A DNA stretch of 64,000 nucleotides from Bradyrhizobium tropiciagri (GTDB lineage: Bacteria > Pseudomonadota > Alphaproteobacteria > Rhizobiales > Xanthobacteraceae), in the NCBI RefSeq assembly GCF_001189845.1, contig NZ_LFLZ01000051.1, positions 1 through 64,000 of the forward strand. Reading direction: 5' to 3'. The first letter of the stretch is position 1. Every line of letters starts with the position of its first letter. Under the pieces are notes generated by a model that was not told the origin of the DNA, did no database searches, and worked only from the letters and a program-made list of their open reading frames with translations. A program made the position numbers and the translations under genes. Positions 8,961 to 17,695 of the stretch are shown here, one piece after another.

Positions 8961-10199
8961 TCATTCCAGCAGCAGAACCGGTTTGGGCGAGATTTCGACC
9001 TCGCCATTGGCGACGGCTCCCTCGCCACCGTCGAGGCCCTGGTAACGGCTGAAACGCGGGTCGACCCGATAGGAGGACCGCCCCTTGGTGGTCCAGAGGA
9101 TCAAGCCGTTGCGGCCATCCGGCATGCGAAGCTCGACGCGCCAGATCAACGGCGATGTTCTGCCTGCGGCCACGACGCTGGCGCCGACCAACCATTTCTG
9201 CACCGTGCGGTAGGCCACTCCGCTCGGGAGCAGCCCGTGCACCGGGTCCCATAATTTGCCGAAGTCGCTGCCGCCGCCGGCGAACTCATACCAGTAGAAC
9301 CGATCGACGCCGCTGAACCATTTCAGGATGTAGGCGCGCGCCAGGCACCCGTCCGGATTGTCTTCATAAGACGACCAGCCGGCCTCGGTGTCCCAGATCG
9401 GCCGCGCGGACAGACCGTGCGCGGCAAGGATCTGCTTGAAGCGCGCGATAATTCCGAGCACGGCTTCGGGTTCGCTCGTGTAGCCATGGAAGGCGAACAC
9501 ATCGGCATATTGTCCGCCGCCTTGCGCCATGAAGGCCTTTTGCCAGCGATAGCCGTCGGGCGTGCCGTTGGACGGCGGCGTCAGCACGGTCAGGCTGGGA
9601 TCGCTGGCCTTGATGATCTGATAGGCCCGCTTCTGCATCTGGACCATGGTCGCAATGTCGCCCGAGTAATATTTGGGATCCTCGGGCTCGTTCCAGATTT
9701 CCCAGTATTTGATGCGGCCGGCGGAACGGGCGACGGCGGCGCGCACCCATTCATCCCATGACGCGAGATCGGCAGGCGGCGAGCTTGCGCCGGGCGTGAA
9801 CGCCGGCGGCGCATCTTTCACCGACGCGGCCCATCGCGGCGTGTAGGCGAGATTGAGAACGATCTCGACGTGCTCGCGCTCCGCCGCGGCAAGGATGGCG
9901 TCGAAGCGCGCCCAATTGTAGATGCCCGGCGCCGGATTGATCTGCGCCCAGTAGATCGCACCCCACAGTCGGACGCCGTCGAATTTGAGCTCGGGCCATG
10001 GTTGCGACTGTCCGATCGCGTTGATCGTCATGCCGAAAAGTGAAGGCGGGATCACGGCATTCACGCGGCTCACATTGAGCGCATCGTTTGCGGCCGCGCC
10101 ACTCCATTGCAGCGGCCATTTATGGGCAACCGGCAGCGCCGTGCTCAAAACCAGTGCAATCAACGCCCTTTGACCCCAATCCCTCACTCTGCCTGCCAT
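8961..10199 (-). CDS. Clan GH-A glycoside hydrolase, PslG-like
   Basis: The protein has 412 residues. A hydrophobic N-terminal segment (residues ~10-25) suggests export or membrane anchoring. The TIM-barrel retaining-hydrolase motifs are present: the acid/base Glu171 in EIWNEPED and the nucleophile Glu272 in WDTEAGWSS. Length and layout resemble GH39-type PslG, which Pseudomonas encodes in its Psl EPS cluster and which trims or clears polymer. It is the first gene of a four-gene EPS operon whose promoter faces the divergent operon at 10317. The start is ATG 10199. Substrate specificity cannot be read from sequence. Confidence 0.8.
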   Translation of the reverse strand: MAGRVRDWGQRALIALVLSTALPVAHKWPLQWSGAAANDALNVSRVNAVIPPSLFGMTINAIGQSQPWPELKFDGVRLWGAIYWAQINPAPGIYNWARFDAILAAAEREHVEIVLNLAYTPRWAASVKDAPPAFTPGASSPPADLASWDEWVRAAVARSAGRIKYWEIWNEPEDPKYYSGDIATMVQMQKRAYQIIKASDPSLTVLTPPSNGTPDGYRWQKAFMAQGGGQYADVFAFHGYTSEPEAVLGIIARFKQILAAHGLSARPIWDTEAGWSSYEDNPDGCLARAYILKWFSGVDRFYWYEFAGGGSDFGKLWDPVHGLLPSGVAYRTVQKWLVGASVVAAGRTSPLIWRVELRMPDGRNGLILWTTKGRSSYRVDPRFSRYQGLDGGEGAVANGEVEISPKPVLLLE

Positions 10200-10255
10200 G
10201 TCCCTGTCTCGTCGCCGTCACATCGGTGCCGGGATTGCATAATGGAAGCCGCGTA

Positions 10256-10293
10256 TGTTAATGCCGATGTTAGTCGGATTGTGATGCTGTTAG
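10256..10293 (+). promoter_or_regulatory. Three TGTTAA/TGTTAG hexamers in a divergent EPS promoter
   Basis: TGTTAA (10256-10261) and TGTTAG (10268-10273) are separated by 6 bp. A third TGTTAG follows at 10288-10293. They lie between divergent starts at 10199 and 10317, so one regulator could control both operons. The start of the rightward gene was placed at 10317 partly because upstream in-frame starts would place these sites inside the gene. Confidence 0.5.
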
Positions 10294-10316
10294 GTCAATG
10301 GTATAGATCATCGCAG

Positions 10317-11627
10317 ATGTCGAGAGCTGAACCATCACCGCGGCGGATCCTGATCATCGTCGAGAACCTTCCGGTTCCTTTCGATCGCAGGGTGTCGTGC
10401 GAGGCAACGTCGCTGCGCAAGGCGGGCTATAAAGTTTCGGTGATCTGTCCGAAGGGCCGCGGTCATGACGAAGCTTACGAATGCCTCGAGGGCATTCACA
10501 TCTACCGTCATCCGATGCCGGTGGAGGCGCGCGGGATTGCCGCCTATCTGATCGAATATCCGGTCGCGCTGTTCTGGGAGACGCTGCTCGCGATCAAGGT
10601 GGCGTGGAAGCACGGCTTCGACGTGATCCAGGGCTGCAATCCGCCCGATTTGATCTTCCTGATCGGCCTGTTGTTCAAGCTCGGCGGCAAGCGCTTCGTG
10701 TTCGATCATCACGACGTCAATCCCGAGCTCTATGAGGCAAAATTCGGCCGCAGGGATTTTTTCTGGCATCTGCTGCGGCTGGTCGAATATCTCACCTTCA
10801 AGACCGCGAGCATCTCGATCGCGACCAACGAATCCTATCGCGAGATCGCGATCACGCGCGGCGGCATGCCGGCCAATCGCGTCTTCGTGGTGCGCTCCGG
10901 CCCCAATCTCGACCGCGTGCGTTCTCGCCCGGCCGATCCGGTCTGGCGCCGCGGCCGGCGCTACAGCGTCGGCTATGTCGGCGTGATCGGTCAGTCGGAA
11001 GGCATCGATCTGCTGCTGCAGTCGATCGGCCACATCGTGCACGACCTCGGACGCACCGACATCCAGTTCAACATCGCCGGCACCGGTCCGGAGTGGAATG
11101 CGGTGGTCAAGCTCTGCGAAGAGATGCGGCTCTCCGACTACGTGAACTTCACCGGCGCGATCGCCGACGATGCGCTGTTCACGATGCTCTCGACCGCTGA
11201 CGTCTGCGTCAATCCGGACCGCGTCACCCCGATGAACGACATCTCCACCATGAACAAGATCATGGAATACATGGCGCTCGGACGGCCGATCGTTCAGTTC
11301 GACGTCCGCGAAGGCCGTCGCTCGGCGCTCGATGCCTCGCTCTATGCAGCGAAGAACGACCCGCAGGATTTCGCCAGCAAGATCATCACGCTGATCGATG
11401 ATCCCTCGCTGCGCCAGTCGATGGGTAGCTTTGGCCGCAGCCGCGTCGAGCGCGCATTGTCCTGGACGCATGAGGAGCCGAAGCTGCTCGCCGCCTATGA
11501 GGCGTTGTTCGCCGGGAAAATCCCATGGCAGAGCCGCGCGCCGCGCACGGGCCCGGCCGGCGAGCGACCCGCGTCACAAGCCTCCGGTGTCAACGCCAAT
11601 GCGGCCGCCGGGCGAGCCTCGCGTTGA
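10317..11627 (+). CDS. Glycosyltransferase family 4 (WbuB/PslF-type layout)
   Basis: With the start at ATG 10317 (MSRAEPSPRR) the product has 436 residues. The N-terminal GT-B half has RILIIVENLPVPFDRRV and the acceptor-side motif FDHHDVNPELYEAKFG, typical of a subgroup that acts on undecaprenyl-linked sugars. The donor half includes GVIGQSEGIDLLL and YMALGRPIVQFD. It is predicted to extend the EPS repeat unit in the cytosol. It is the first gene of a plus-strand operon with algD and a methyltransferase. A longer reading starting at 10242 exists, but it would read through the TGTTAR repeats, so the shorter form is preferred. The family is certain; the linkage is unknown. Confidence 0.88.
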   Translation: MSRAEPSPRRILIIVENLPVPFDRRVSCEATSLRKAGYKVSVICPKGRGHDEAYECLEGIHIYRHPMPVEARGIAAYLIEYPVALFWETLLAIKVAWKHGFDVIQGCNPPDLIFLIGLLFKLGGKRFVFDHHDVNPELYEAKFGRRDFFWHLLRLVEYLTFKTASISIATNESYREIAITRGGMPANRVFVVRSGPNLDRVRSRPADPVWRRGRRYSVGYVGVIGQSEGIDLLLQSIGHIVHDLGRTDIQFNIAGTGPEWNAVVKLCEEMRLSDYVNFTGAIADDALFTMLSTADVCVNPDRVTPMNDISTMNKIMEYMALGRPIVQFDVREGRRSALDASLYAAKNDPQDFASKIITLIDDPSLRQSMGSFGRSRVERALSWTHEEPKLLAAYEALFAGKIPWQSRAPRTGPAGERPASQASGVNANAAAGRASR

Positions 11628-11677
11628 ATGCCCTGCCGCCTCACTCGCGTCAAACACGACGCGGCCACGGCCGCGCG

Positions 11678-11713
11678 CAAGTCCCTGCGTTGTTGCAAGT
11701 CCCTGCGTTATTG
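11678..11713 (+). repeat. 18-bp tandem duplication just before algD
   Basis: CAAGTCCCTGCGTTGTTG is followed directly by a copy with one change (A for G). It occupies 36 of the 97 bases between the glycosyltransferase stop and the algD start. It looks like a recent slippage duplication; a role in algD translation is possible but not shown. Confidence 0.8.
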
Positions 11714-11724
11714 AAGGTCGAAGC

Positions 11725-13035
11725 ATGAACGTCAGCATTTTCGGCCTTGGCTATGTCGGGACGGTCTGCGCCGCCTGCTTCACCGAGCTCGGTCACCAGA
11801 TCATCGGCGTCGACAAGAGCGTCGCGAAGGTCGATCTGATCCGCGAAGGCAGATCGCCGGTGATCGAGCCCGGCATCTCGGACAAGGTGGCGCGCGCCGT
11901 CGCAACCGGTCAATTGACCGCGACCACCGACGCCACCGAGGCGATCGTCAACAGCGACATATCGATGGTCTGCGTCGGCACGCCGTCATCCTGCAATGGC
12001 AACCTCGATCTGACCGCCATCCGGCAGGTCGCGATCGAGATCGGCCGCGGTTTGCGCGCGAAGAACGCGCCGCACACCGTGACGATCCGCTCCACCGTGC
12101 TGCCCGGCACCACCCGCGGCACCGTCGGGCCGCTGATCGAGGAAGCCTCCGGCAACAAGATCGGGCGCGATTTCGATCTTGCCTTCAATCCCGAGTTCCT
12201 GCGCGAAGGCAGCGCGATCGCAGATTTCAACGCGCCGTCCAAGACCGTGGTCGGCGCCTTCAACCAGGAAACCGCCGACCGCGTCATGGCGCTCTACAAG
12301 GACCTGCCTGGCGCCAAGATCACGCCGCCGGTCGAGACTGCGGAACTCGCCAAATATGTCGACAACAGCTGGCATGCGCTGAAGGTCAGCTTCGCCAATG
12401 AGATCGGCGCGATCGCAAAGACCCTCGGCATCGACGGCCGCGACGTCATGAACATCTTCCTGCAGGACACGCGGCTCAACATCTCGCCGGCTTACTTGCG
12501 GCCGGGTTTTGCGTTCGGCGGCTCCTGCCTGCCCAAGGACGTCAAGGCGTTGAAGCATCTGGCGCACAGCCGCGGACTGTCGACCCCGGTGCTCGAAAGC
12601 ATCCTGCCGAGCAACGACATGATCATGTCGCGCGGCGCCGACTGGATCCTGTCGCATGAGGGCCGCCGAATCGCCTTCCTCGGCATCAGCTTCAAGGCCG
12701 GCACCGACGATGTGCGCGACAGCCCGTTCGTCGAGCTGGTCAAGAGCCTGCGCGGGGAGCAGCGCGAGATCCGGATCTACGACCCCAATGTGCAGCTGTC
12801 GCAGCTGATCGGCGCCAACCGGGACTTCATGATGCGCAATCCGGACCTGGTCGGCCTGCTGCATGACGATGTGGCGGAGACGATCGAATGGGCCGACATC
12901 ATCGTGCTGACGACGGCCGATCCGCGCTTCGTCGCGGCGCTGAAGGCCAGCCGCCCCGACCAGACCGTGCTCGAACTGTCGGACATCGGACTGCCCGATG
13001 AGGTCAGCGCCCGAGTGAGCGGCTTCCACTGGTAG
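11725..13035 (+). CDS. algD: GDP-mannose 6-dehydrogenase (AlgD family)
   Basis: The protein has 436 residues, the same length as Pseudomonas AlgD. The Rossmann motif is IFGLGYVGTVCAACF. The central NPEFLREGSAI and the catalytic loop GFAFGGSCLPKD put the active-site cysteine at residue 268, the position known in P. aeruginosa AlgD. The enzyme oxidises GDP-mannose to GDP-mannuronate with NAD. GDP-mannuronate would be a precursor for an EPS containing mannuronate or a derived uronate. No GDP-mannose-forming genes are in the window. The start is MNVSIFGLGYVG, within a longer open frame. UDP-sugar specificity cannot be fully excluded, but the match to AlgD spacing is strong. Confidence 0.88.
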   Translation: MNVSIFGLGYVGTVCAACFTELGHQIIGVDKSVAKVDLIREGRSPVIEPGISDKVARAVATGQLTATTDATEAIVNSDISMVCVGTPSSCNGNLDLTAIRQVAIEIGRGLRAKNAPHTVTIRSTVLPGTTRGTVGPLIEEASGNKIGRDFDLAFNPEFLREGSAIADFNAPSKTVVGAFNQETADRVMALYKDLPGAKITPPVETAELAKYVDNSWHALKVSFANEIGAIAKTLGIDGRDVMNIFLQDTRLNISPAYLRPGFAFGGSCLPKDVKALKHLAHSRGLSTPVLESILPSNDMIMSRGADWILSHEGRRIAFLGISFKAGTDDVRDSPFVELVKSLRGEQREIRIYDPNVQLSQLIGANRDFMMRNPDLVGLLHDDVAETIEWADIIVLTTADPRFVAALKASRPDQTVLELSDIGLPDEVSARVSGFHW

Positions 13036-13043
13036 GGAACATC

Positions 13044-13757
13044 ATGGCCACCATGGCCCGCGACCGTCCCGAAATCCGCTTTCACGACGAGATTTCGTCG
13101 GGATGGGAGACGCTGCATCGGAGCCGCACCTTCAGGGCGCGCACCGCCGCGATGTTCGATCTGCTCGGAAAGGTGGACCTCGACGGGCAGCGCTGGCTGG
13201 ATGCAGGTTGCGGCACCGGAACGCTCTCCCGCCTGCTCGCCGCACGCGGCTGCGATGTTACCGGCGTCGACGCCTCGCCGGAGATGATCGCGGCGGCGCG
13301 CGGCCGCCCCGCCGACGGCACGCCGGCCGAACGGCTCACATTCCGGCAGATCCCGACCATCGCAAACCTGCCGTTTGCGGATCGATCCTTCGACGGCGTG
13401 CTCTGCGCGAGCGTGCTGGAATATGTCCCCAGCGTGGCGCAGTGCCTCGCCCAGATCCATCGCGTACTCAGGCCCGGCGGACTGCTGCTGGTCTCGGTCC
13501 CAAATCGCGGATCGCTGCTGCGCCAGAGCTACAAGCTCGCGCATGCGGCCTCCTCGCGCGTGTCGGCGCGGCCGCTGTTCCGCTACCTCGCCTTCTCCAA
13601 ATTCGAGGCCTCGCCGGCCGCGATGCAGGGCCTGCTGCGGCAGCATGGTCTCACGATGCTGGCGACCGGGTTTGCCGGCTCCCCGCTCCCGCCAGCGCTC
13701 GATCGCCGGCCGACGGTAGGCACGCTGATCAATATCCTGGCCCGACGCGACGGCTGA
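13044..13757 (+). CDS. Class I SAM-dependent methyltransferase
   Basis: The protein has 237 residues. SAM-binding motif I is LDAGCGTGTLSRLLAARG (residues ~52-70), followed by the acidic GVDASPEM strand and the methyltransferase-11-type segment PFADRSFDGVLCASVLEYV. It begins 8 bases after the algD stop behind an AGGGA ribosome site, so it belongs to that operon. It probably O-methylates a sugar of the repeat unit. The acceptor is not predictable. Confidence 0.8.
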   Translation: MATMARDRPEIRFHDEISSGWETLHRSRTFRARTAAMFDLLGKVDLDGQRWLDAGCGTGTLSRLLAARGCDVTGVDASPEMIAAARGRPADGTPAERLTFRQIPTIANLPFADRSFDGVLCASVLEYVPSVAQCLAQIHRVLRPGGLLLVSVPNRGSLLRQSYKLAHAASSRVSARPLFRYLAFSKFEASPAAMQGLLRQHGLTMLATGFAGSPLPPALDRRPTVGTLINILARRDG

Positions 13758-13778
13758 TGCGGCGGGCAGACGCCGGCC

Positions 13779-14450
13779 TCAAGCCTTGATCGCCATCAGC
13801 GACTTGGTCATGCCGAGATATCGTTCACGATAGATCTTCGCGTCCGGAAACGTTTCCGTCATCTCGCGCCAGTCGAACAGATGCCAGTCGGGCGCGGTCC
13901 GCTTGAACCAGAAGCGGTTGAACAATTCGATCAGCGCGATCTGCAGCCGCCTCGGCAACAGCACGATGAAACCCGGCAGCCAGGTATGGCTCTCGATCGG
14001 AAAGTACCGGTATGGCGTCTGCACGTAGAAGGATTTTGCAACTCGCGAAATCTCGCCGGCAAAGCGGTTCTGGTGTTCGCGCGCGACATTCAGAAAGTCC
14101 GCGTCGCTCGCGATCGTCACGACGTCCTGCTTCGGCCCGGTGACATGCTCGATCACCGACGAGCAGAAGCAGAAATCGAACGCCTGGTCGTCGAACGGCA
14201 GGCGCTCGGTCTCCTTCAGCAGCACGGTCTTGAAGCCGAAGCGCTCGTGCGCGGCCTTCAGATCCTCAGCAGAGATATCGCAGACCGTGATGTCGGTGTG
14301 AAACGGCAGGATTGCGCGAATGTGCCGGCCGGTGCCGCCGCCGAGATCGAGAATCCTCGCATTGAGCGGCGGGTTCACGGTGCGGACGAGGAACTCGCCG
14401 CGCCGCAGGCGTGCCGCACTGGAAAATCGGGCTTGAATGGCGCCCAGCAA
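13779..14450 (-). CDS. Class I SAM-dependent methyltransferase (TTG start)
   Basis: The frame is open much further upstream, but homology-like sequence begins at LLGAIQARFSS. A TTG at 14450 preceded by AGGAG at the right distance is the best start, giving 223 residues. Motif I is ILDLGGGTGRHIRAIL, followed by CSSVIEHVTGPK. The C-terminal half, with FYVQTPYRYFPIESHTWLPGF, matches a class of EPS-cluster methyltransferases. It follows another methyltransferase by 13 bases and is the last gene of the long minus-strand operon. Confidence 0.75.
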   Translation of the reverse strand: MLGAIQARFSSAARLRRGEFLVRTVNPPLNARILDLGGGTGRHIRAILPFHTDITVCDISAEDLKAAHERFGFKTVLLKETERLPFDDQAFDFCFCSSVIEHVTGPKQDVVTIASDADFLNVAREHQNRFAGEISRVAKSFYVQTPYRYFPIESHTWLPGFIVLLPRRLQIALIELFNRFWFKRTAPDWHLFDWREMTETFPDAKIYRERYLGMTKSLMAIKA

Positions 14451-14463
14451 TGTCAGTCTCCTG

Positions 14464-15090
14464 CTACTTGACGGCCTCGAAGAAGATCGACTCGTCCGGC
14501 CGGTTGTCGAGCCGGTCGATATCGGGACAAACGCCCTCGCGATACGCCCTTGTGTGGGTCTGCGAACACCCCGCGTCTCGGAACAGCGTTGCGAGCGAGG
14601 CGCGGGTATAACCCCAATGATGCGCGAAGGCGGCCTCGCTGCGGTGCTCGATCTCGAACACGCCCTTGAGAAAGGCCTGCGGCGCAGAGGGATCATAGAG
14701 CGCGACGATCCGTTCCATGTCCGGGACAACAATGCGGCACACCCCGCCCGGCGCCAGCACCCGGGCGATCTCGCGCGCCAGCCGCTCGATCTCGTCGGGA
14801 AACAGATGCTCGAAGACATGCGCGCTGAACACCGCCGAGACGCTGCCATCGGCAAACGGCAGCGGCTTGGTCAGGTCCATGTAGCGGAGCCCGGCAAACT
14901 TGCCCTGGCAGTGCTCGGCATAACGGGCGTCGCTCAAGAGGCCTGCCAGATGCAGCGCTTTGGCCGCGAACGGCAGCCGCGCGATCCACAGATGCATCGT
15001 GATGTCGGTGTTGATCCAGCCCTCGATGCCGCAGTTGAAGGCGCCGATATGCAGCTTCGAAAGCGCGCGGCCGGCTGTGTCGTCGGTCAT
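14464..15090 (-). CDS. Class I SAM-dependent methyltransferase, truncated motif I
   Basis: The protein has 208 residues from ATG 15090, which overlaps the flippase stop as ATGA. It starts with LHIGAFNCGIEGWINTDI instead of a glycine-rich SAM loop. That arrangement is common in the 'predicted SAM-dependent methyltransferase' group of polysaccharide clusters. It then has YMDLTKPLPFADGSVSAVFS and HVFEHLFPDEI. It is probably a modifier of the EPS repeat unit. Substrate and activity are unproven, and the weak motif I leaves some doubt about catalysis. Confidence 0.72.
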   Translation of the reverse strand: MTDDTAGRALSKLHIGAFNCGIEGWINTDITMHLWIARLPFAAKALHLAGLLSDARYAEHCQGKFAGLRYMDLTKPLPFADGSVSAVFSAHVFEHLFPDEIERLAREIARVLAPGGVCRIVVPDMERIVALYDPSAPQAFLKGVFEIEHRSEAAFAHHWGYTRASLATLFRDAGCSQTHTRAYREGVCPDIDRLDNRPDESIFFEAVK

Positions 15091-16406
15091 GCCTGCTCCC
15101 GCGCCTGATTGGTCAGCACGACCGTGATCACCGACGCCCCGCTCGAGGCCACCATCGCCGCAACCGCGCCCATCACCAGCCACGCTTGTGCCGCGAACGG
15201 CAGCACGCAGCACAGCGCGACGAGGCCGGCCAGGCGGCTCAGCATGAACCGCTGCGGCTTCCCGGTCGCAAACAGCGGCAGCGCAAGGCCGAGCCACACC
15301 GCGTCGAGCCCCATCGCGAGGCCCATCAAGGCGAGGCTGCCGGTGCCGATTTCGTAGGTTTGGCCGTGGATGACAAGCGCAAGAATACGCTGGCCGAACA
15401 GCACGACCATCGCGCTATAGGCGGCGGCGATCGATCCGAGCAGCAGGGCATTTTCGCGCGCCGCGGCGGCGACCGCGCGGCGCCTGCCGGCGCGCAGTTC
15501 GGCTGCGATCTCCGGCAGGCGGACCGAGAACATCGTCGCGCAGAACTGGCTCAGCGGCGCGAACACCAGCAGCAGGATCCGCAGTGACGCGCTCGCGTCC
15601 AGCCCGATCAGGAGGCCGCAGACCGGGATCAGCCCGATGCTGCCGATCCAATAAGTGAGCGAGGTCGCGACGAACCAGCGGCCGTTCCTGAACAGCCGCC
15701 GCAACGAGCCGCGGAAGATTCTGGCGTGCGGCCGGGCCAGCTCACCGGTGTGGACCAGGAGCAGGCTCGCGGCCACCGCCGCCGAGATCGCGATGCAGGC
15801 CATCGCCGCCGCGGCGCCGGTCAGCTTGAGCGTGATCATCAGCCCGGCCGAGGCGACGAGCACCACGCAATAGGTCAGCGACGACACGACCGCGCGCGGC
15901 AATCGCCCGTCGAGATAGCAGATGCGGCGGAACATGCTCTGCAAACGAACGGCGGGGATCGCGAGCCCGGTTGCGATCACGAGCCCACCCGCGTTGCCGC
16001 CGATCGCGACGATCACCGAACCTGCAATCACCAGCAGCAGGCCAAGCGCAGCGGAAACGCCGAGCGACGACAGATAGAGGCCGAACCGCAGTTGCGGCCA
16101 CAGCGATTTCGGAATGCGATGCGCGGTCGCCGGCAAGCCGTCGTCGAACAGGCCGCGCAGGAACACCGCCTCGATCAGGATCGAGAACGACCAGGCGATA
16201 CTGAATTGGCCGAACGAACTGATATCGAGCACGTTGGCGAGCACGATCGTCAGCACGAAGGCGGAGCCGCTGAGCAGCGCCTGGTCGATCAGCCCGAGCG
16301 CGACATTGCCCCCGGCGCGGCGCAGCCGGCGGAGTGCTCCGCCAACGGCGCCGGCGACCCGGGTCTGGGCCGCCATTCGGTCGAGCCTTTCGGTCAACGC
16401 ACTCAC
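15087..16406 (-). CDS. Polysaccharide flippase (Wzx / MATE-like)
   Basis: The protein has 439 residues with about 12-14 hydrophobic segments. The N-terminal region LGLIDQALLSGSAFVLTIVLA followed by FGQFSIAWS is typical of polysaccharide-transport flippases. It should move undecaprenyl-linked repeat units across the inner membrane to the polymerase. It is coupled by ATGA to the polymerase-like gene upstream and to the methyltransferase downstream, which supports a Wzx/Wzy pathway encoded as one transcript. Confidence 0.85.
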   Translation of the reverse strand: MSALTERLDRMAAQTRVAGAVGGALRRLRRAGGNVALGLIDQALLSGSAFVLTIVLANVLDISSFGQFSIAWSFSILIEAVFLRGLFDDGLPATAHRIPKSLWPQLRFGLYLSSLGVSAALGLLLVIAGSVIVAIGGNAGGLVIATGLAIPAVRLQSMFRRICYLDGRLPRAVVSSLTYCVVLVASAGLMITLKLTGAAAAMACIAISAAVAASLLLVHTGELARPHARIFRGSLRRLFRNGRWFVATSLTYWIGSIGLIPVCGLLIGLDASASLRILLLVFAPLSQFCATMFSVRLPEIAAELRAGRRRAVAAAARENALLLGSIAAAYSAMVVLFGQRILALVIHGQTYEIGTGSLALMGLAMGLDAVWLGLALPLFATGKPQRFMLSRLAGLVALCCVLPFAAQAWLVMGAVAAMVASSGASVITVVLTNQAREQA

Positions 16407-17695
16407 GCCTCACTCACACGCAGCCTGGTGAACGCCCGCCGCGGCGCCACTTGCAGCCGGGCCTCCGGGCCGAAATAGCACCAGAACACCAACACACAGC
16501 CGAAATAATTGTGCAGCAGCTGGCTCGAATCGTTGGCCGACGCGATCACGACAAACAGCAGCATCGCAAACGGCGCGAGCCAATACATCCCTTTCCGCTC
16601 GAACGTGAAGACGATGGTGTTCCACAACGCGCGCGCCAACAGCAGGATATAGAGCGCACCACCGAGCAGGCCGAACTGGAGAAACGCGTCGAGATAGGAA
16701 TTCTCGAATGAGCCGAACTCGGTATTCCAGGGCGCCATGCTGGTCAGCTCGTTCGCCGGCGAGTTCGGCAATTCGTTGAAGAACCCGGAAAAGCCGTAGC
16801 CGAGCCAGGGGTGTTGCCAGAAGAAGTAGGGCCAGACCGACCAGAGGAACGAGCGGCCGGTCAGGTTTCCGCTGCGGCCGACCAGCCCGTACAACTCGTC
16901 GCTCGGCACGGCGAACACGACAAGCACAACAAAAGCGAGGCAAAGCCAGTAGATCGAGGCCGCGCCTCTGTGCCCAAGCACCACCAGCAGCAGCCCGAAG
17001 GTCACGGCGAGCGCCGTCAGCATGCTGATCAGCGGTCCGGCGGCGCCGGCCGCAGCGAGCGCAAAGAGATGACATCCCATCAGCAACAGCGACCAGCCGA
17101 ACTGCTTGCGCGGCCCTGCCAGCATGCGCACGAAACAGATCAGCACCATCAGGCCGAAGAAAGCGCCTGCGAGGTTCTTGTGGCCGAACACGCCGGCATA
17201 GGCCTGGGTCCCGAGCACCGTCGGCCGATGCAGCGGATCGTAATCCCATTGCGAGCCGATCACCGGAAACAGCAGGACGTGCACGATCAGCACCACGATC
17301 CCGATCCGGAACAAGGTGTCGACGAGACGGTCGACGGGACAGCTGACCACGACCCATGCCGAGAACATCGTGGTGAGCAGATACATCGCGAACTTGACCG
17401 ACGCGCCCGCGGGGTCGGCGCTCAGCGCCAGCGACACCAGCGCAAAGGCCATGAATGTGAGATAGAGATGCGATTGCAGCATCAGCAGGCCGAAGCGTTT
17501 CCGATCGACCGCGATGTGCAGCATCAAGAGGATGTAAAGCAACAGCCACGCAGCGCGGAACAGCGTGGATTCGCCGGCCCGTTCCGCGAACGAGATGCCT
17601 TCGATGAAATTGAACAGGAAATAGATGCAGCCGAGCACCATCACCAGATAGGCGTGCAGAAAGACGTCGGTTCGAAACCACCATCGGCCGATCAT
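16403..17695 (-). CDS. O-antigen ligase/polymerase-like membrane protein (Wzy candidate)
   Basis: From ATG 17695 (MIGRWWFRTDVFLHAYLVMV) the protein has 430 residues and about ten to twelve membrane segments. It carries the O-antigen ligase-family signatures GHKNLAGAFFGLMV and WLGYGFSGFFNELP. NSYLDAFLQFGLLGG comes late in the large periplasmic loop region. It is predicted to polymerise EPS repeat units at the periplasmic face. ATGA overlaps join it to the glycosyltransferase before and the flippase after. A second, related gene lies at 23567-25024, so the two may divide polymerase and ligase or modification tasks. Confidence 0.82.
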   Translation of the reverse strand: MIGRWWFRTDVFLHAYLVMVLGCIYFLFNFIEGISFAERAGESTLFRAAWLLLYILLMLHIAVDRKRFGLLMLQSHLYLTFMAFALVSLALSADPAGASVKFAMYLLTTMFSAWVVVSCPVDRLVDTLFRIGIVVLIVHVLLFPVIGSQWDYDPLHRPTVLGTQAYAGVFGHKNLAGAFFGLMVLICFVRMLAGPRKQFGWSLLLMGCHLFALAAAGAAGPLISMLTALAVTFGLLLVVLGHRGAASIYWLCLAFVVLVVFAVPSDELYGLVGRSGNLTGRSFLWSVWPYFFWQHPWLGYGFSGFFNELPNSPANELTSMAPWNTEFGSFENSYLDAFLQFGLLGGALYILLLARALWNTIVFTFERKGMYWLAPFAMLLFVVIASANDSSQLLHNYFGCVLVFWCYFGPEARLQVAPRRAFTRLRVSEA

